A stretch of DNA of 64,000 bases. It comes from Endomicrobium sp. (GTDB lineage: Bacteria; Elusimicrobiota; Endomicrobiia; Endomicrobiales; Endomicrobiaceae). A model generated the notes under the pieces. The model was not told the DNA's origin, did no database searches, and was given only the letters and a program-made list of their open reading frames with translations. This document shows positions 50,938 to 61,164 of the stretch, one piece after another. Made by a program: the position numbers and the translations under genes. The stretch covers positions 37,361 to 101,360 of the forward strand of contig JAITOB010000001.1 of NCBI GenBank assembly GCA_031290155.1, given 5' to 3'. The number at the start of each line of letters is the position of its first letter. Position 1 is the first letter of the stretch.

Positions 50938-52001
50938 AGTTCTTTCGCTACTCTTTCTATTGTTTTAACTGCTAATTCAACTGCAGAATTTATATCTTTA
51001 ATATTGAAAACAGATGTTGGAGCATGAATATATCTTGTAGGGATACTTAAAATACCGCAAAGGATTCCTTCTCTGTTTGTATATATTACAGCGCCGTCTG
51101 TCATACCGCCGTCAATTATGTCTATCTGATGAGAGATATTGTTTTCACGTGCAGTTTCAATGATAATTTTATGCACTTTTTGTGGAACTATTGTTCCTCT
51201 GCCTGAAGCCTCTATCATTGTTATAGCAACCCCTTTTCCGAGTTTTAATGCAGAAACCTTTTCTTCAATCCCCGGCATATCACCCGCGGCAGTAGTGTCT
51301 ATTATCAGCGCAAAATCCGGATTTATTTTAAAAGATGAGGTTTTTCCTCCTTTTAAACCAACTTCTTCCTGCACAGTAGCACATGCATAAATTTCCGCAT
51401 CTAAATTTTCTGATTTTGCCAAAGTTTCCATAATTTTTATCATAGCATAACAGCTTATTCTGTTATCGGCGGCTTTTCCATAATAAAAGTTGCTGTTTAA
51501 AATGCCTGCATCAGGCTCAAAAATTATTTGGTCGCCGATGTCTATAACTTTCAAAACTTCTTCTCTTGAAGACAATCCTATATCTATAAACATGTTATCA
51601 TATTTAATAGGTATTTTTGCTTCTTCTGCAGTCATTAAATGAGGTGGTTTTGTTCCTATTATTCCAGTTATATGTTCGCCTTTTTTATTAATAATTTCTA
51701 CTGTTTTTCCTGGAAGAATTGAATCATTTAAACCGCCGACTTTAATAAAATATATAAATCCTTTTTCAGATACATATTTTACAAGCATACCTACTTCATC
51801 CATGTGAGCAGCAATCATTATTTTTTTGCTGTTTTTCTCTGAATTTCCGGTTTTATTAGTTTTACCGATAACATTTCCTAATTTATCAGTTTTAACGCTG
51901 TCACAAATTTTGGAAAGAGCCTCTATCATAATTTTTGCAGTATTTTCTTCATAACCTGAGATCCCTGCAGATATCAACAAATCTTTAAGTAGTTTTTCCA
52001 T
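50934..52001 (-). CDS. M42-family aminopeptidase
   Basis: Dinuclear metal aminopeptidase of the M42 (FrvX/TET) family, about 355 residues from the better start ATG 52001 (MEKLLKDLL), which has GGAG 8 nt upstream. The ORF track's 52046 start adds 15 residues without a ribosome binding site. Metal and catalytic motifs are in order: 'IAAHMDEVG', 'GKAADNRIS', 'TVQEEVGLKGG', 'IIDTTAAGDMPG' and 'RYIHAPTSVF'. These enzymes usually assemble into dodecamers that trim peptides released by proteases. It is the first gene of the minus-strand pair with the MBL hydrolase. Confidence 0.9.
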   Translation of the reverse strand: MEKLLKDLLISAGISGYEENTAKIMIEALSKICDSVKTDKLGNVIGKTNKTGNSEKNSKKIMIAAHMDEVGMLVKYVSEKGFIYFIKVGGLNDSILPGKTVEIINKKGEHITGIIGTKPPHLMTAEEAKIPIKYDNMFIDIGLSSREEVLKVIDIGDQIIFEPDAGILNSNFYYGKAADNRISCYAMIKIMETLAKSENLDAEIYACATVQEEVGLKGGKTSSFKINPDFALIIDTTAAGDMPGIEEKVSALKLGKGVAITMIEASGRGTIVPQKVHKIIIETARENNISHQIDIIDGGMTDGAVIYTNREGILCGILSIPTRYIHAPTSVFNIKDINSAVELAVKTIERVAKEL

Positions 52002-52116
52002 TTTGTTTCTCCATATATTTTTTGCGTTTTTTATAGTATTATACATTTTTTATACTTAAATGCTATAATCTATATTGTCGCTGTGAAAAAATTATAATAT
52101 ATACGAATTAATTTTA

Positions 52117-52146
52117 TTGACAATATAAATATCTTTTCCGTATAAT
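52117..52146 (+). promoter_or_regulatory. Strong sigma70-like promoter upstream of a structured non-coding region
   Basis: Perfect TTGACA (52117-52122) and perfect TATAAT (52141-52146) with an 18-bp spacer, the best promoter match in the window. The expected start is near 52153. No ORF begins soon after; the next coding-like sequence is the yjbQ remnant at 52446, so the transcript would carry about 290 nt of non-coding, GC-richer sequence. Confidence 0.65.
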
Positions 52147-52199
52147 TAATCTAATTTAGAATTCTATAAGAAAATATTTATAATGACAATAAGAAATGC

Positions 52200-52430
52200 A
52201 CGTCAGCAACGGGCGCGAGATGGTGAGTGGCCAAGGACGGCGGTTCAATCCCCCCCCCTTAGCTCCAAAATTAGTATGGGATTTTAATATGTAATTTTAA
52301 ATAAGAATATGCCTTTCGAATGCAAGATGATTGCCGTGTGGAAAATTATGAGCGTATGTTTACGCTTGTGCGAGGTGGTGTGCGCCGAATGTCCGGGAGC
52401 AAATGTTTAATCCACTCAGCTCCTAATGTA
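52200..52430 (+). ncRNA. Candidate structured RNA with two related AGCTCC-ending elements
   Basis: Downstream of a strong promoter, sequence turns from AT-rich to GC-rich. Element A (52209-52266) reads 'GCGAGATGGTGAG' ... 'TTCAATCC' ... 'TTAGCTCC'. Element B (about 52365-52423) reads 'GCGAGGTGGTGTG' ... 'TTTAATCC' ... 'TCAGCTCC'. The shared order suggests duplicated structured domains; the TTCAATC stretch and acceptor-like end recall a tRNA T-arm. Element B contains a GGAGC/GCTCC stem and is preceded by an AGCGTA-TGTT-TACGCT hairpin. I cannot fit a full tRNA cloverleaf, tmRNA, RNase P or known riboswitch. It could be a decayed tmRNA or tRNA-like gene or an unknown leader RNA. Confidence 0.4.
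52250..52258 (+). repeat. Homopolymeric C(9) tract inside the structured region
   Basis: Nine C residues follow GGCGGTTCAAT. If the tract were CCGCC, it would pair exactly with the upstream GGCGG to make a 5-bp stem closed by a T-loop-like TTCAATC, so the run looks like an expansion or corruption of a former stem. Confidence 0.8.
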
Positions 52431-52445
52431 TAAGGAGTTAACAAA

Positions 52446-52859
52446 ATGATTTATTCAGAGTATGTTAACCGTGAAACTAAAGGCTACACCGATGTTCTTG
52501 ACATAATAAAAGACGTTGAAAGAATTATTACTCGTTCGGGTATTACAAACGGTATAGTAACTTTAAGCGTAACAAGTTCCACATCTGTTGTTACAGCTGT
52601 TGAGTTTGAGCCAGGTCTTGTTGCGGATTTTCGTAAAACTCTTGAAGTAATCGCTTCTGTAAAGGGCGTTTATAACCATAACGAAGAATGGTGTGACGGC
52701 AATGGTTTTGCGCATATACTTTCTCCATTAAATGTCCATAAACCATACCAGTTGTATCTAAATCGTTAATGCCGGGAACTTGGTAGCGATAATTTTAGTA
52801 GATTTGATAATAGACCTAGAAGCAGGAAAGTTTTTGTTGAAGTTCTTGGAGAATAAAAG
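52446..52859 (+). pseudogene. yjbQ: YjbQ (UPF0047) family protein, frameshifted at the 3' end
   Basis: YjbQ proteins are small trimeric proteins with weak thiamine-phosphate-synthase-like activity. The ORF (107 codons, ATG 52446 with aaggag) keeps the body: 'GITNGIVTLSVTSSTSVVTA' and 'WCDGNGFAHI'. It then leaves the family sequence. The expected 'TIPVVSKSLMPGTW' lies in another frame (52720-52785), and the terminal 'FDNRPRSRKVFVEVLGE' in yet another, ending at 52859. The conserved 'HxxD/E' region reads 'YNHNEEW'. Since the C-terminal strands are essential to the fold, the protein is probably dead, though the lesion may be recent. Confidence 0.75.
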
Positions 52860-52861
52860 CA

Positions 52862-53431
52862 GTGGTTTTAAAAGTTATTGCAGGCACAGCTCGAGGAAGA
52901 ATATTAAAAATTTCGCCGCAAGGGGAATCCATACGACCTATGCTTGGCAGAATTAAGAAATCGATTTTTGACATAATACAGTTTAAGATTTATAATTCTG
53001 TCTTTATTGACTTGTTTGCAGGAGTGGGATCGGTAGGAATTGAGGCTCTTTCACGAGGTGCTAAAAAAGTAGTTTTTGCAGAATTAAGCAATATTTCATT
53101 ATCGTTGATTGAACATAATATAAACATTCTTGGATTTAATGACAGAGCTGAAATTGTTAAATGCGACGTAATAAAAGATTTTTATGTTTTAAAAAATAAA
53201 TATGATATAGTTTTTATCGGTCCTCCTTATAAAGATAGAAATAAAAGCCCTCTTGCTCTTACATATCCCGCCTTAAAAAATGCAGTGAGATACGATATTT
53301 TAAATGACGCCTCTGTTCTCATAACCCAAAAGCATATAAAAGAACCTGTAGGAAATGTTGCAGGCATTGAATGTTTTAGAATAGAAAAATATGGCGACAC
53401 TGTGATTTCTTTTTATAAAAAACAAGAGTAG
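52862..53431 (+). CDS. rsmD: 16S rRNA guanine-966 N2-methyltransferase RsmD
   Basis: Methylates G966 of 16S rRNA during 30S assembly. 189 residues from GTG 52862, 3 nt after the yjbQ remnant. The family start 'VIAGTARGRILKI' and the 'RPMLGRIKKSIFDII' helix (usually RPTxDRVREALFNIL) are present. The SAM site reads 'IDLFAGVGSVGIEALSRGA'. The catalytic motif IV is 'IGPPY' instead of the usual DPPY, replacing the Asp that positions the target amine. The frame is clean, so either a tolerated change or an early step of decay. Confidence 0.88.
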   Translation: MVLKVIAGTARGRILKISPQGESIRPMLGRIKKSIFDIIQFKIYNSVFIDLFAGVGSVGIEALSRGAKKVVFAELSNISLSLIEHNINILGFNDRAEIVKCDVIKDFYVLKNKYDIVFIGPPYKDRNKSPLALTYPALKNAVRYDILNDASVLITQKHIKEPVGNVAGIECFRIEKYGDTVISFYKKQE

Positions 53432-53442
53432 AAATATAATAA

Positions 53443-54156
53443 ATGAGACAAGATTTTAAAATAAGTTATTCAAGAATCAGCACATATTTGTTTTGTCCGT
53501 ACAAATACAAACTAATATATTTCGATGGTTTTCATATGCCGGTTAATGCAGATATTACTTTCGGGCATATTATCCATAAAACACTGGAAAAATTCCACCG
53601 TAATAAAGAACAAACTTATGAGGTTTTATCTGAGTGTTATGATAATGCTTGGAAAAATGACGGCTTTGATGATCCTCAGCAGATTTTTGAATATTATGAA
53701 CGCGGCAGACAAATGCTTTTGAATTATTATAAATCTTTCAGCAGTTTAAATACAGAAGTTTTATATGTTGAAAAAGCATTTGATGCGAATATAGGCAAGT
53801 ACAAATTCATGGGTATTATTGATAGAATTGATAAATGCAGCGATGGCAAATATGAAATTATAGATTACAAAACTCACGCAAAAGTGTGGAACCAAGAAAA
53901 GATAGACCAAGATTTACAATTAAGTTTTTATGTGTATGCTTGTAAAAACGTTTTTGGTTTTAATTTAGATAAAATATCAATCTATTTTTTATCAGAAAAT
54001 AAGAAAATTTATACAAGAAGATCTAAAAATGAAATATCTTGCGCAATAAATCTTGCGATAGAAACTGCAGAAAATATAGAAATTGAAAATTTTGGCCCGG
54101 ATATTTCAAAGTGTAAAATATGTAGCTTTAAATTAAAATGCGGGTATTCTAGTTGA
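53443..54156 (+). CDS. PD-(D/E)XK nuclease, RecB/Cas4-like with a probable Fe-S site
   Basis: A 237-residue single-domain nuclease of the PDDEXK_1 type. It opens 'ISYSRISTYLFCPYKYKLIY', a standard start for RecB C-terminal-like nucleases. 'FGHIIHKTLEKFH' supplies the His. The active-site Asp and Glu-X-Lys equivalents are 'GIIDRID' and 'YEIIDYKT' (about 136-149), followed by 'QDLQLSFYVYA'. A Cys near residue 18 and three in 'CKICSFKLKC' at the C-terminus match the four-Cys Fe-S 'staple' of AddB and Cas4. No cas genes or helicase are nearby, so a role in DNA repair rather than CRISPR is more likely. It lies 11 nt after rsmD. Confidence 0.82.
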   Translation: MRQDFKISYSRISTYLFCPYKYKLIYFDGFHMPVNADITFGHIIHKTLEKFHRNKEQTYEVLSECYDNAWKNDGFDDPQQIFEYYERGRQMLLNYYKSFSSLNTEVLYVEKAFDANIGKYKFMGIIDRIDKCSDGKYEIIDYKTHAKVWNQEKIDQDLQLSFYVYACKNVFGFNLDKISIYFLSENKKIYTRRSKNEISCAINLAIETAENIEIENFGPDISKCKICSFKLKCGYSS

Positions 54157-54287
54157 AGATAGAAAACGAAATAAATAACGAAGATATAAATTAAATTTGT
54201 TGTCATTACATAGTTTGACTTGGAGCTTGCTTCTAGAGTTGCCGGTTTTGTTTACAACGATGTGAGATTATTAAGAGGTTATATTAA
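54157..54287 (+). pseudogene. Short gap with a 3' gene scrap before argB
   Basis: One forward frame reads 'FDLELASRVAGFVYNDVRLL' then 'RGYIK' and stops at TGA overlapping the argB ATG (aaATGA). The overlap suggests the tail of a former gene coupled to argB, perhaps another arginine gene, but the family cannot be told from so little. Confidence 0.3.
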
Positions 54288-55080
54288 ATGAAATCTCTGA
54301 CAGTAGTAAAATTTAGCGGCAGTCTGACTAAAAATATCAAAGCAAGAACAAATTTCTTAGAGAACTTGCCGTAATTTCACGAAAACAAAATATTATTTTA
54401 GTACATGGCGGCAGGCCTGAAATGAATGCATTGCTTGAAAAATTTGCAATAACAAGTAAATTTTAAACGGTTTAAGGTTTACTGATACAGATACGCTTGG
54501 AATTGTTGTAAATATAGGTTTGAGCGGAAAAGTAAACAGACTTTTAACTACAGGTCTTATAAAAAATGGTGCGAATGCAGTAGGAATATCCGGTAAAAAC
54601 GGAAGAAGCATAATCTGTAAGTAAATTAAAAATCTTGGTTTTGTAGGCGAACCTGTTAAGGTGAACAAAAAGCTTATAGATGTCTTAATAAAAGCTGGAT
54701 TTTTATTGGTTATAGCTTTCTATTGTAGCTGATGCCAAAGGAAACGTAATGAATGTTAATGCCGATGCTTTACCGCTTCAATAGCCGTATCTTTTAAAGC
54801 GCAAAACTTATATTCTTAACAGATAGATGTTGCCGGGGTGCTTGATAAAAATCAAAATACAATTAAAGAAATTAAAATTGATGAAATAAACGGTTTAATA
54901 AAAATCAAACCATAACATGATACCAAAAATTAAAGCTTGTGCTGTTTTCAGTTAAAAAGGCGTAAAAGAAATATGGATAGCAGACGGTATAGCCGGATTA
55001 ACCGACATAAAAGGAACATCGGTAAAGCGTTAATTAATAATTGTACGATAGCTGCGTGTTGTGTAATGTTGTTTTTATAA
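54288..55080 (+). pseudogene. argB: Acetylglutamate kinase pseudogene
   Basis: Second step of arginine synthesis. From ATG 54288 the frames give 'VVKFSGSL', 'LVHGGRPEMNALLEKF', 'GLRFTDTDTLGIV', 'NGANAVGISGKNGRSI', 'SIVADAKGNVMNVNAD' and 'TDIKGTSVKALINNCTI'-like pieces in the right order for an amino-acid kinase of about 260 residues. At least eight frame changes or stops are present. It is the first of three consecutive dead arginine genes. Confidence 0.87.
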
Positions 55081-55113
55081 ACTTAGTCTCTATAGAGGGA
55101 ATATTGTTATTGA

Positions 55114-56272
<1,159 letters not shown>

Positions 56273-56290
<18 letters not shown>

Positions 56291-57529
56291 ACGGTAAATC
56301 CGCAGTAGAAAAAGAAAGCGTGCGTAAAGTAGTTGTTGCTTATTCCGGCGGACTTGACACATCTATTATTCTTTCTTTCATGGGTAAAAGAAAATTATAA
56401 TTGCGAAGTCGTGGCATGCTGCGTAGACGTAGGACAAGGAAAAGAATTAAAAGGATTAAATAAAAAGCAAAAAACAGGCGCCTCAAAATCGTATATAATT
56501 GATGCAAAAAAGAATTTGTTACGGATTATATTTTATCCTGCAGTCAAAGCAAACGCTTTGTATGAAGGAAAGTATTTCTTAGGGACATCGCTTGCAAGAC
56601 CGATAATTGCTAATAAAATCGCAGATATTGTAAAGAAAGAAAATGCAGATGCTGTTTGCCACGGAGCTACAGGCAAAGGGAACGATCAAGTAAGATTTGA
56701 ACTTGCTTTTAAGGCTTTAATCAAATGTAAAGATTATAGCTCCCTGGAGAGAGTGGGATATAAAATCAAAAGAAGATGCAATTGATTATGCTAAAATAAG
56801 AAAACATTTCCGTACCTGTAACTAAAGACAAACCGTATTCTTTGGATGCTAATTTGTGACATGTTTCTTATGGAGGCGGTATTCTGGAAAATCTTGACAA
56901 CGAATATGATGAATCAATGTTTAAAATGACTGTTTCTCCTGAAAAAGCTCCTAACAAAAACACGTATATTACAATCTCATTTGAACGTGGCATTCCAGTT
57001 TCTGTAGACGGTAAAAACTTATACCTGTAGAGCTTGATTAAAATTAAATGAAATAGCAGGAACAAATGGTATAGGAGAACCGATATTGTTGAAAACAGGC
57101 TTGTGGGTATGAAATCGAGAGAATCTCCTGCAGCCGTTGTTTTATATGTGGTCATGAGGAACTGGAATCTATTGTCGTTGACCGCGATACATTACATTTT
57201 AAACAATCGCTTTCTCCTAAATATGCAGAAATTGCATATTATGGTTTATGTTCTCTTCGCTTAGGCAGGCTCTTGACACTTTTATTAATGAACCTCAGAA
57301 ATATGTTTACCGGTACTGTGAAATTAAAGCTTTATAAAGGAACTATTACGCCTGTCTCAAGAACTGCAAAATATTCTCTGTACTCAGAAAAAATTGCTGC
57401 TTTTGAAAAAGATGAAATATTATAATCATAAAGATGCAGAAGGGTTTATTAATCTTTGGGGGATTGCCTTTAAAAGCACAGACTATGATAAGAAAAAAAC
57501 AAATAAATGTATTTTATTTTACAGAGTGA
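56273..57529 (+). pseudogene. argG: Argininosuccinate synthase pseudogene
   Basis: ATP-pyrophosphatase joining citrulline and aspartate. From ATG 56273 the P-loop 'VVVAYSGGLDTSIILSF' is intact, then the frame shifts. Later pieces include 'YNCEVVACCVDVGQGKELKG', 'LARPIIANKIADI', 'CHGATGKGNDQVRFELAF', '[12 protein letters not shown]', 'GTNGIGEPILLK', 'GMKSRE' and 'KDAEGFINLWGLPLKAQTMI', ending at TGA 57527. The order and span correspond to a full-length gene of about 400 codons with roughly ten lesions. Its 5' end overlaps argD. Confidence 0.9.
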
Positions 57530-57550
57530 ATTAAAAAATTTAAATTATAT

Positions 57551-58063
57551 ATGAAAAAAGAAATTTCTGCTGTTTATTCCGGAAGCTTTGATCCTCCTAC
57601 AAACGGACATTTGGATATTATAATCAGGGCTTCGCATTTGTTTCCAAAAATAATAGTTGCAGTTACGGAAAATATAAATAAAAAATATACTTTTTCTCTG
57701 CGCGAAAGAATTGTTTTACTGCAAAAAATTACAAAAGGGTTAAAAAACACAAAAATTGTATCTTTTTCAGGACTATTGGCAGATTATGTCGAACAAATTA
57801 ATTCTTTTGTTTTGATAAGAGGATTGAGGGCAATTTCTGATTTTGAATACGAGTTTCAAATGGCGCTTATGAATAGAAAATTAAATAAAAAAATTGAAAC
57901 AATATTCTTGATGACAGATCAACGTTATACATTTCTTTCTTCCAGTATGGTAAAAGAGATTGCAATTCTTGGAGGCGACACTAAAGACTTTGTACCTAAA
58001 TACGTAGAAAAAGAATTGAAAAAGCGAGTTGTTGATCTGTCAAAAAGGAATAATGAAAAATAA
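57551..58063 (+). CDS. coaD: Phosphopantetheine adenylyltransferase
   Basis: Penultimate step of coenzyme A synthesis: transfers AMP from ATP to 4'-phosphopantetheine. The 170 residues carry the nucleotidyltransferase motif 'GSFDPPTNGHLDII' (TNGH at 17-20), 'RGLRAISDFEYEFQMALMN' and the C-terminal 'LSSSMVKEIAILGGD' (the ISSS(L/M)VKE signature). The length is normal. It survives intact directly after the ruined argBDG genes. Its last 11 bases overlap the ATG of a dead pilin gene. Confidence 0.95.
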   Translation: MKKEISAVYSGSFDPPTNGHLDIIIRASHLFPKIIVAVTENINKKYTFSLRERIVLLQKITKGLKNTKIVSFSGLLADYVEQINSFVLIRGLRAISDFEYEFQMALMNRKLNKKIETIFLMTDQRYTFLSSSMVKEIAILGGDTKDFVPKYVEKELKKRVVDLSKRNNEK

Positions 58064-58463
58064 TAATGGTTTTAATAGAATAAAAATATCGATAGCGGCT
58101 GCGGTAATAGTAACGCTTGTTTTTGTATCAATACAAAGTTAGATGTTTAACAAAAGCCGAAGAAACAGCTACAAAAAGGGCTTGCTTCTTTAAGGAGCGC
58201 TGTATCTTTATATTACGGAGATAATGGAGGTAATTACCCTGATATTAATATAGTCGCAGAACTTGTAAAAGGTTATATAGAAAAGATCCCATATGTTTAA
58301 TACCTTATCATAAGAAATCAAGTATAGTATTAACTTCCGACCTTGTAAGCAATACCGATATCGGAGATGGGTGTATAAGTCCGATGATAAGCCGGATTCT
58401 ACAGGCAGAGTAAAAGGACAAATATGGATAAATTGTTCCCATAACAACTGGAGTAAGTTATAG
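58053..58463 (+). pseudogene. Type IV pilin/pseudopilin-like pseudogene
   Basis: From ATG 58053 the frame reads 'GFNRIKISIAAAVIVTLVFV', a hydrophobic helix where a pilin would have its N-terminal helix, then TAG. Collinear pieces follow: 'TKKGLASLRSAVSLYYGDNG', 'NYPDINIVAELVKGYIEKIP', 'TSDLVSNTDIGDGWVY' and 'GQIWINCSHNNWSKL'. This is the layout of small major pseudopilins (YxDxxGxYP near the middle). Several frameshifts break it. It is adjacent to a broken prepilin peptidase. Confidence 0.7.
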
Positions 58464-58465
58464 AA

Positions 58466-59105
58466 ATGTTATCTTTTATCTCGGGAATATTTTTAGTTTT
58501 TTGTATAGGGATCATACTCGGTAAAAATATACATAAAACGCTCTTTATCAAACTTCTTACTGCATTTTCCTTTGTATTTCTTTTTTACAAATTTTCATTT
58601 TCTGTTCAATTCTTTATATTTGCTTTTCTTACATTTTTTCTAATTTATGCTTCAGTAATAGATTATTTCCAGAGAATAATTCCTGTGATTGCCCCAATTT
58701 TATTAGTTATTACAGGAATTTTATTGAGTTTTATAAATATATCTTTAGGGGAACTTATTTATCAAGATTAATTAATTCTATTTTAGGCGTTATTTCCGGC
58801 TTTGGTGTTTTATTTATTGCAGGAACGTTAGGGCAGTTTGTTTATAAAAAAAAGTAATGGGCGGCGGAGATATTAAATTTATGGCTGGGATTGGTTCATT
58901 TATAGGTATAGAAAAAGTATTTCTTGCGGTTTTAATTGCGGCATTAGCCGGCAGTATAGTAGGATTATGCCTTATAGCATTAAAAAAAGTTGAAAGAAGA
59001 GGATACATGCCATTTGGTCCGTTTTTATCTTCAGGAACTTTTATAACTATATTTATTCAATATCCGTCGTCATTTTTTAGTATGTTTTTTATAAAAAGCA
59101 TATAA
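58466..59105 (+). pseudogene. Prepilin leader peptidase (A24 type) pseudogene
   Basis: Membrane aspartic peptidase that cleaves and, in long forms, methylates pilins. Two frames (ORFs 58466-58771 and 58857-59105, plus a short middle piece) give several hydrophobic helices. The two catalytic Asp regions are visible as 'SVIDYFQRIIP' and 'MGGGDIKFMAGIG'. Frameshifts occur after 'GELIYQD' and at an A-run in 'YKKK'. The usual N-terminal cytoplasmic zinc domain is absent, so the ancestral gene was a short form. With the dead pilin it shows loss of the type IV pilus/secretion system. Confidence 0.82.
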
Positions 59106-59133
59106 TATTGGGAACATATAACGGCTTCACCTT

Positions 59134-60135
59134 TTGCTGGTAAATTTTGCTTTTCCAAAAATTTTTGAGCTTCAGATAATTATAAAACAGATAAATTCAA
59201 TATCGTGTTTTCTACTTCTTGTTCTTTCTTTATCTTTTATTTTTTGGTGGAATGAAAGGAAGGCATATTTTATATATCGTTTATATTGTTTTAGCAGTAA
59301 TAATGATAGAATCGCTGCTTGCCATAGGAACTGCAGGGCTTATATTTGCAGCTTATATATTCTTAATAAGAGAAAATAAAATAAGAATAAGAATATTAAT
59401 CGCAGTTACGCCGTTTATTTTAATATCACCTACATCGTTTTATTTTCTTTTTAAGACAAATTTCTTTTATGACAAAATACTAATATGGAAAGCGGCTCTG
59501 CTTGTAATAAAAGATAATATATTTACAGGTTTTATCTGAAAATAGAGTTTTAGGATTTATATTTTTTATAGCAACGCTTGCAATATTTTTTTATTTTACA
59601 ACTTTTTTAATTCGTATGTATTCGTGTCAACAAATATGTTATTATTCTTTCCTTGCTTGCTTTTCCTATTACTTCTTATAATAGTATTGAAGAAAAGAGA
59701 AGTAAAATTAATTCTCATTTAATGATTGTTCTGCTTTTGGTTTTAATCATTGCAGCAGGAAGACCTTTATACGCGTTTCAAGAATATAAAAAGGATTTTC
59801 ATTTCTTACAGCAAAAAATATCTAAATGCAAAAGAATATTTCAAAACGTCGTAATTAATGACGCTTTAAATCCTGAATATTCAAGCAGCTTGGCGGAAGT
59901 TTATTTTGCTCTTTACCAACAGACTAAATAAGAAGTTTTGCTTGACCTTGCAATAGAGCTGTCAAATTATTCTTTATATCTCAACAAGCATAACGGCAAA
60001 TATTATTATTAGCTCGCATGGCTTTACCATTTTAAAAATGATAAAAAACAAGCATCGGGGCATATAAGTAAAGCCATGACAATGGATCCATTCAACGATT
60101 TATATCAAGAATCTTATGGAACTTTAATACGTTAA
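59134..60135 (+). pseudogene. O-antigen ligase/polymerase-like membrane protein with TPR tail, decayed
   Basis: Pieces show many hydrophobic helices and the Wzy/WaaL-family hallmark 'KILIWKAALLVIKDNIFTGF' (ORF 59219-59539), where intact members have R..IW..A...I...P..G.G. After further helices a soluble tail appears: 'NPEYSSSLAEVYFALYQQTK', 'LSNYSLYLNKHNGKYYY' and 'DKKQASGHISKAMTMDPFND', resembling TPR repeats that often follow this domain. The 5' part of the family (first helices) is missing, so the gene is both truncated and frameshifted. Confidence 0.65.
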
Positions 60136-60172
60136 ACATTAAATTCATTTTGTTATTATAATGTTATAAAGT

Positions 60173-61155
60173 ATGGAACGTTAAAAAAAACTTTATAAAA
60201 ATATTATCAGGATTACTTTTCAGCATAATTTTTATATATTTGGTTTTGCGGAATATAAATATTAAAAAATCTCTGGAGCTGATAAAAAATACAAACTACT
60301 TGGTTTTGACTTTTGGAACTTTAATTTACGCTTTTACCTATGTGCTGAGAAGCGTAAGATATTATTTCATTATTCTCCCTTTAAAAAACCCCGCATAATG
60401 GAAAATTTTCCTTATACAACATTAGGTTTTTTGTAAATAATATAATTCCGTTAAGACTTGGAGAATTAATAAGAGCAAAAATAACAGGTGAGCGGCTTTA
60501 TTTGCCTCGCAGCAGCGTTCTAGCTACAATTATTATTGAAAGATTGTTTGACATAACTATATCCGTATTGTTTTTTTTCAATTATAATGATGTTTATGTC
60601 TTCCCATCAATTTTTAGAAAAGTCATTTTATATTTTAGCAGTACTGTTTATTATTTGCTTATCGTTTTTTATATTATGCCAATGTATAAAAATAAAGTTA
60701 TAAATTTTTTATCAGCAATCTTTATGCCTGCAAAAATAAAAGTATTTATAACTGATTTTCTTAATAAACTTATATACGGGCTTGAAATATTAAAAAAGCT
60801 GTCTGTTTTAATAAAAACTTTTGTAATGTCTGCCGTACTTTGGATAATAGAAGCTGTATTCCTTGTTGTTGTTGCTTATTCCTGCAATATAAAGCTTTCC
60901 ATCTGCGCGGCAATTTTTACTGTGATCATTATCGGTATAGGAATAATAATTACTGCTGCTCCGGGTTATATCGGAGCATTTGAGTTTATGGGAGTTACAG
61001 CTTTATCGGCTTTGTCAATAGATAAAGATTCTGCGTTTGCATATATTGCGCTTTATCATTTGCTGCAGTTTGCAGTGATATTTACATTAGCTTTTACTTG
61101 CGCTCTAAAAGTCAAATTGTCATTTTCTGATTTATTTAAATTCACAAAAAATTAA
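60173..61155 (+). pseudogene. UPF0104/AglD-like flippase-type membrane protein, frameshifted 5' half
   Basis: Integral membrane protein of the lysylphosphatidylglycerol-synthase TM family (YbhN/AglD-like). From ATG 60173 one frame gives 'LSGLLFSIIFIYLVLRNINI' and 'YAFTYVLRSVRYYFIILPLK'. The next has 'NIIPLRLGELIRAKI', preceded by a lost T in a T-run. The remaining 217 codons (ORF 60502-61155) are open: 'ATIIIERLFDITIS', 'PGYIGAFEFMGVTALSAL', both diagnostic. Three frameshifts within about 300 bp remove the first third. The open part could still be translated from an internal start, but without the conserved Arg-rich segment. Confidence 0.75.
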
Positions 61156-61164
61156 GGAACCAAA

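Noticed and set aside
52209-52266. tRNA gene ending TTCAATC...AGCTCC
   Set aside because: A T-arm-like part can be drawn, but no matching acceptor 5' strand, D-arm or anticodon arm is present nearby, so it is reported only as a candidate structured RNA.
52345-52430. TPP or cobalamin riboswitch before yjbQ
   Set aside because: The conserved TPP (CTGAGA, ACCTGAT) and B12-box sequences are absent.
53443-54156. Cas4 of a CRISPR system
   Set aside because: No direct-repeat array and no other cas gene is visible in the 64 kb window.
54393-54668. 91-codon minus-strand ORF
   Set aside because: Antisense to argB remnants that follow the family order on the plus strand.
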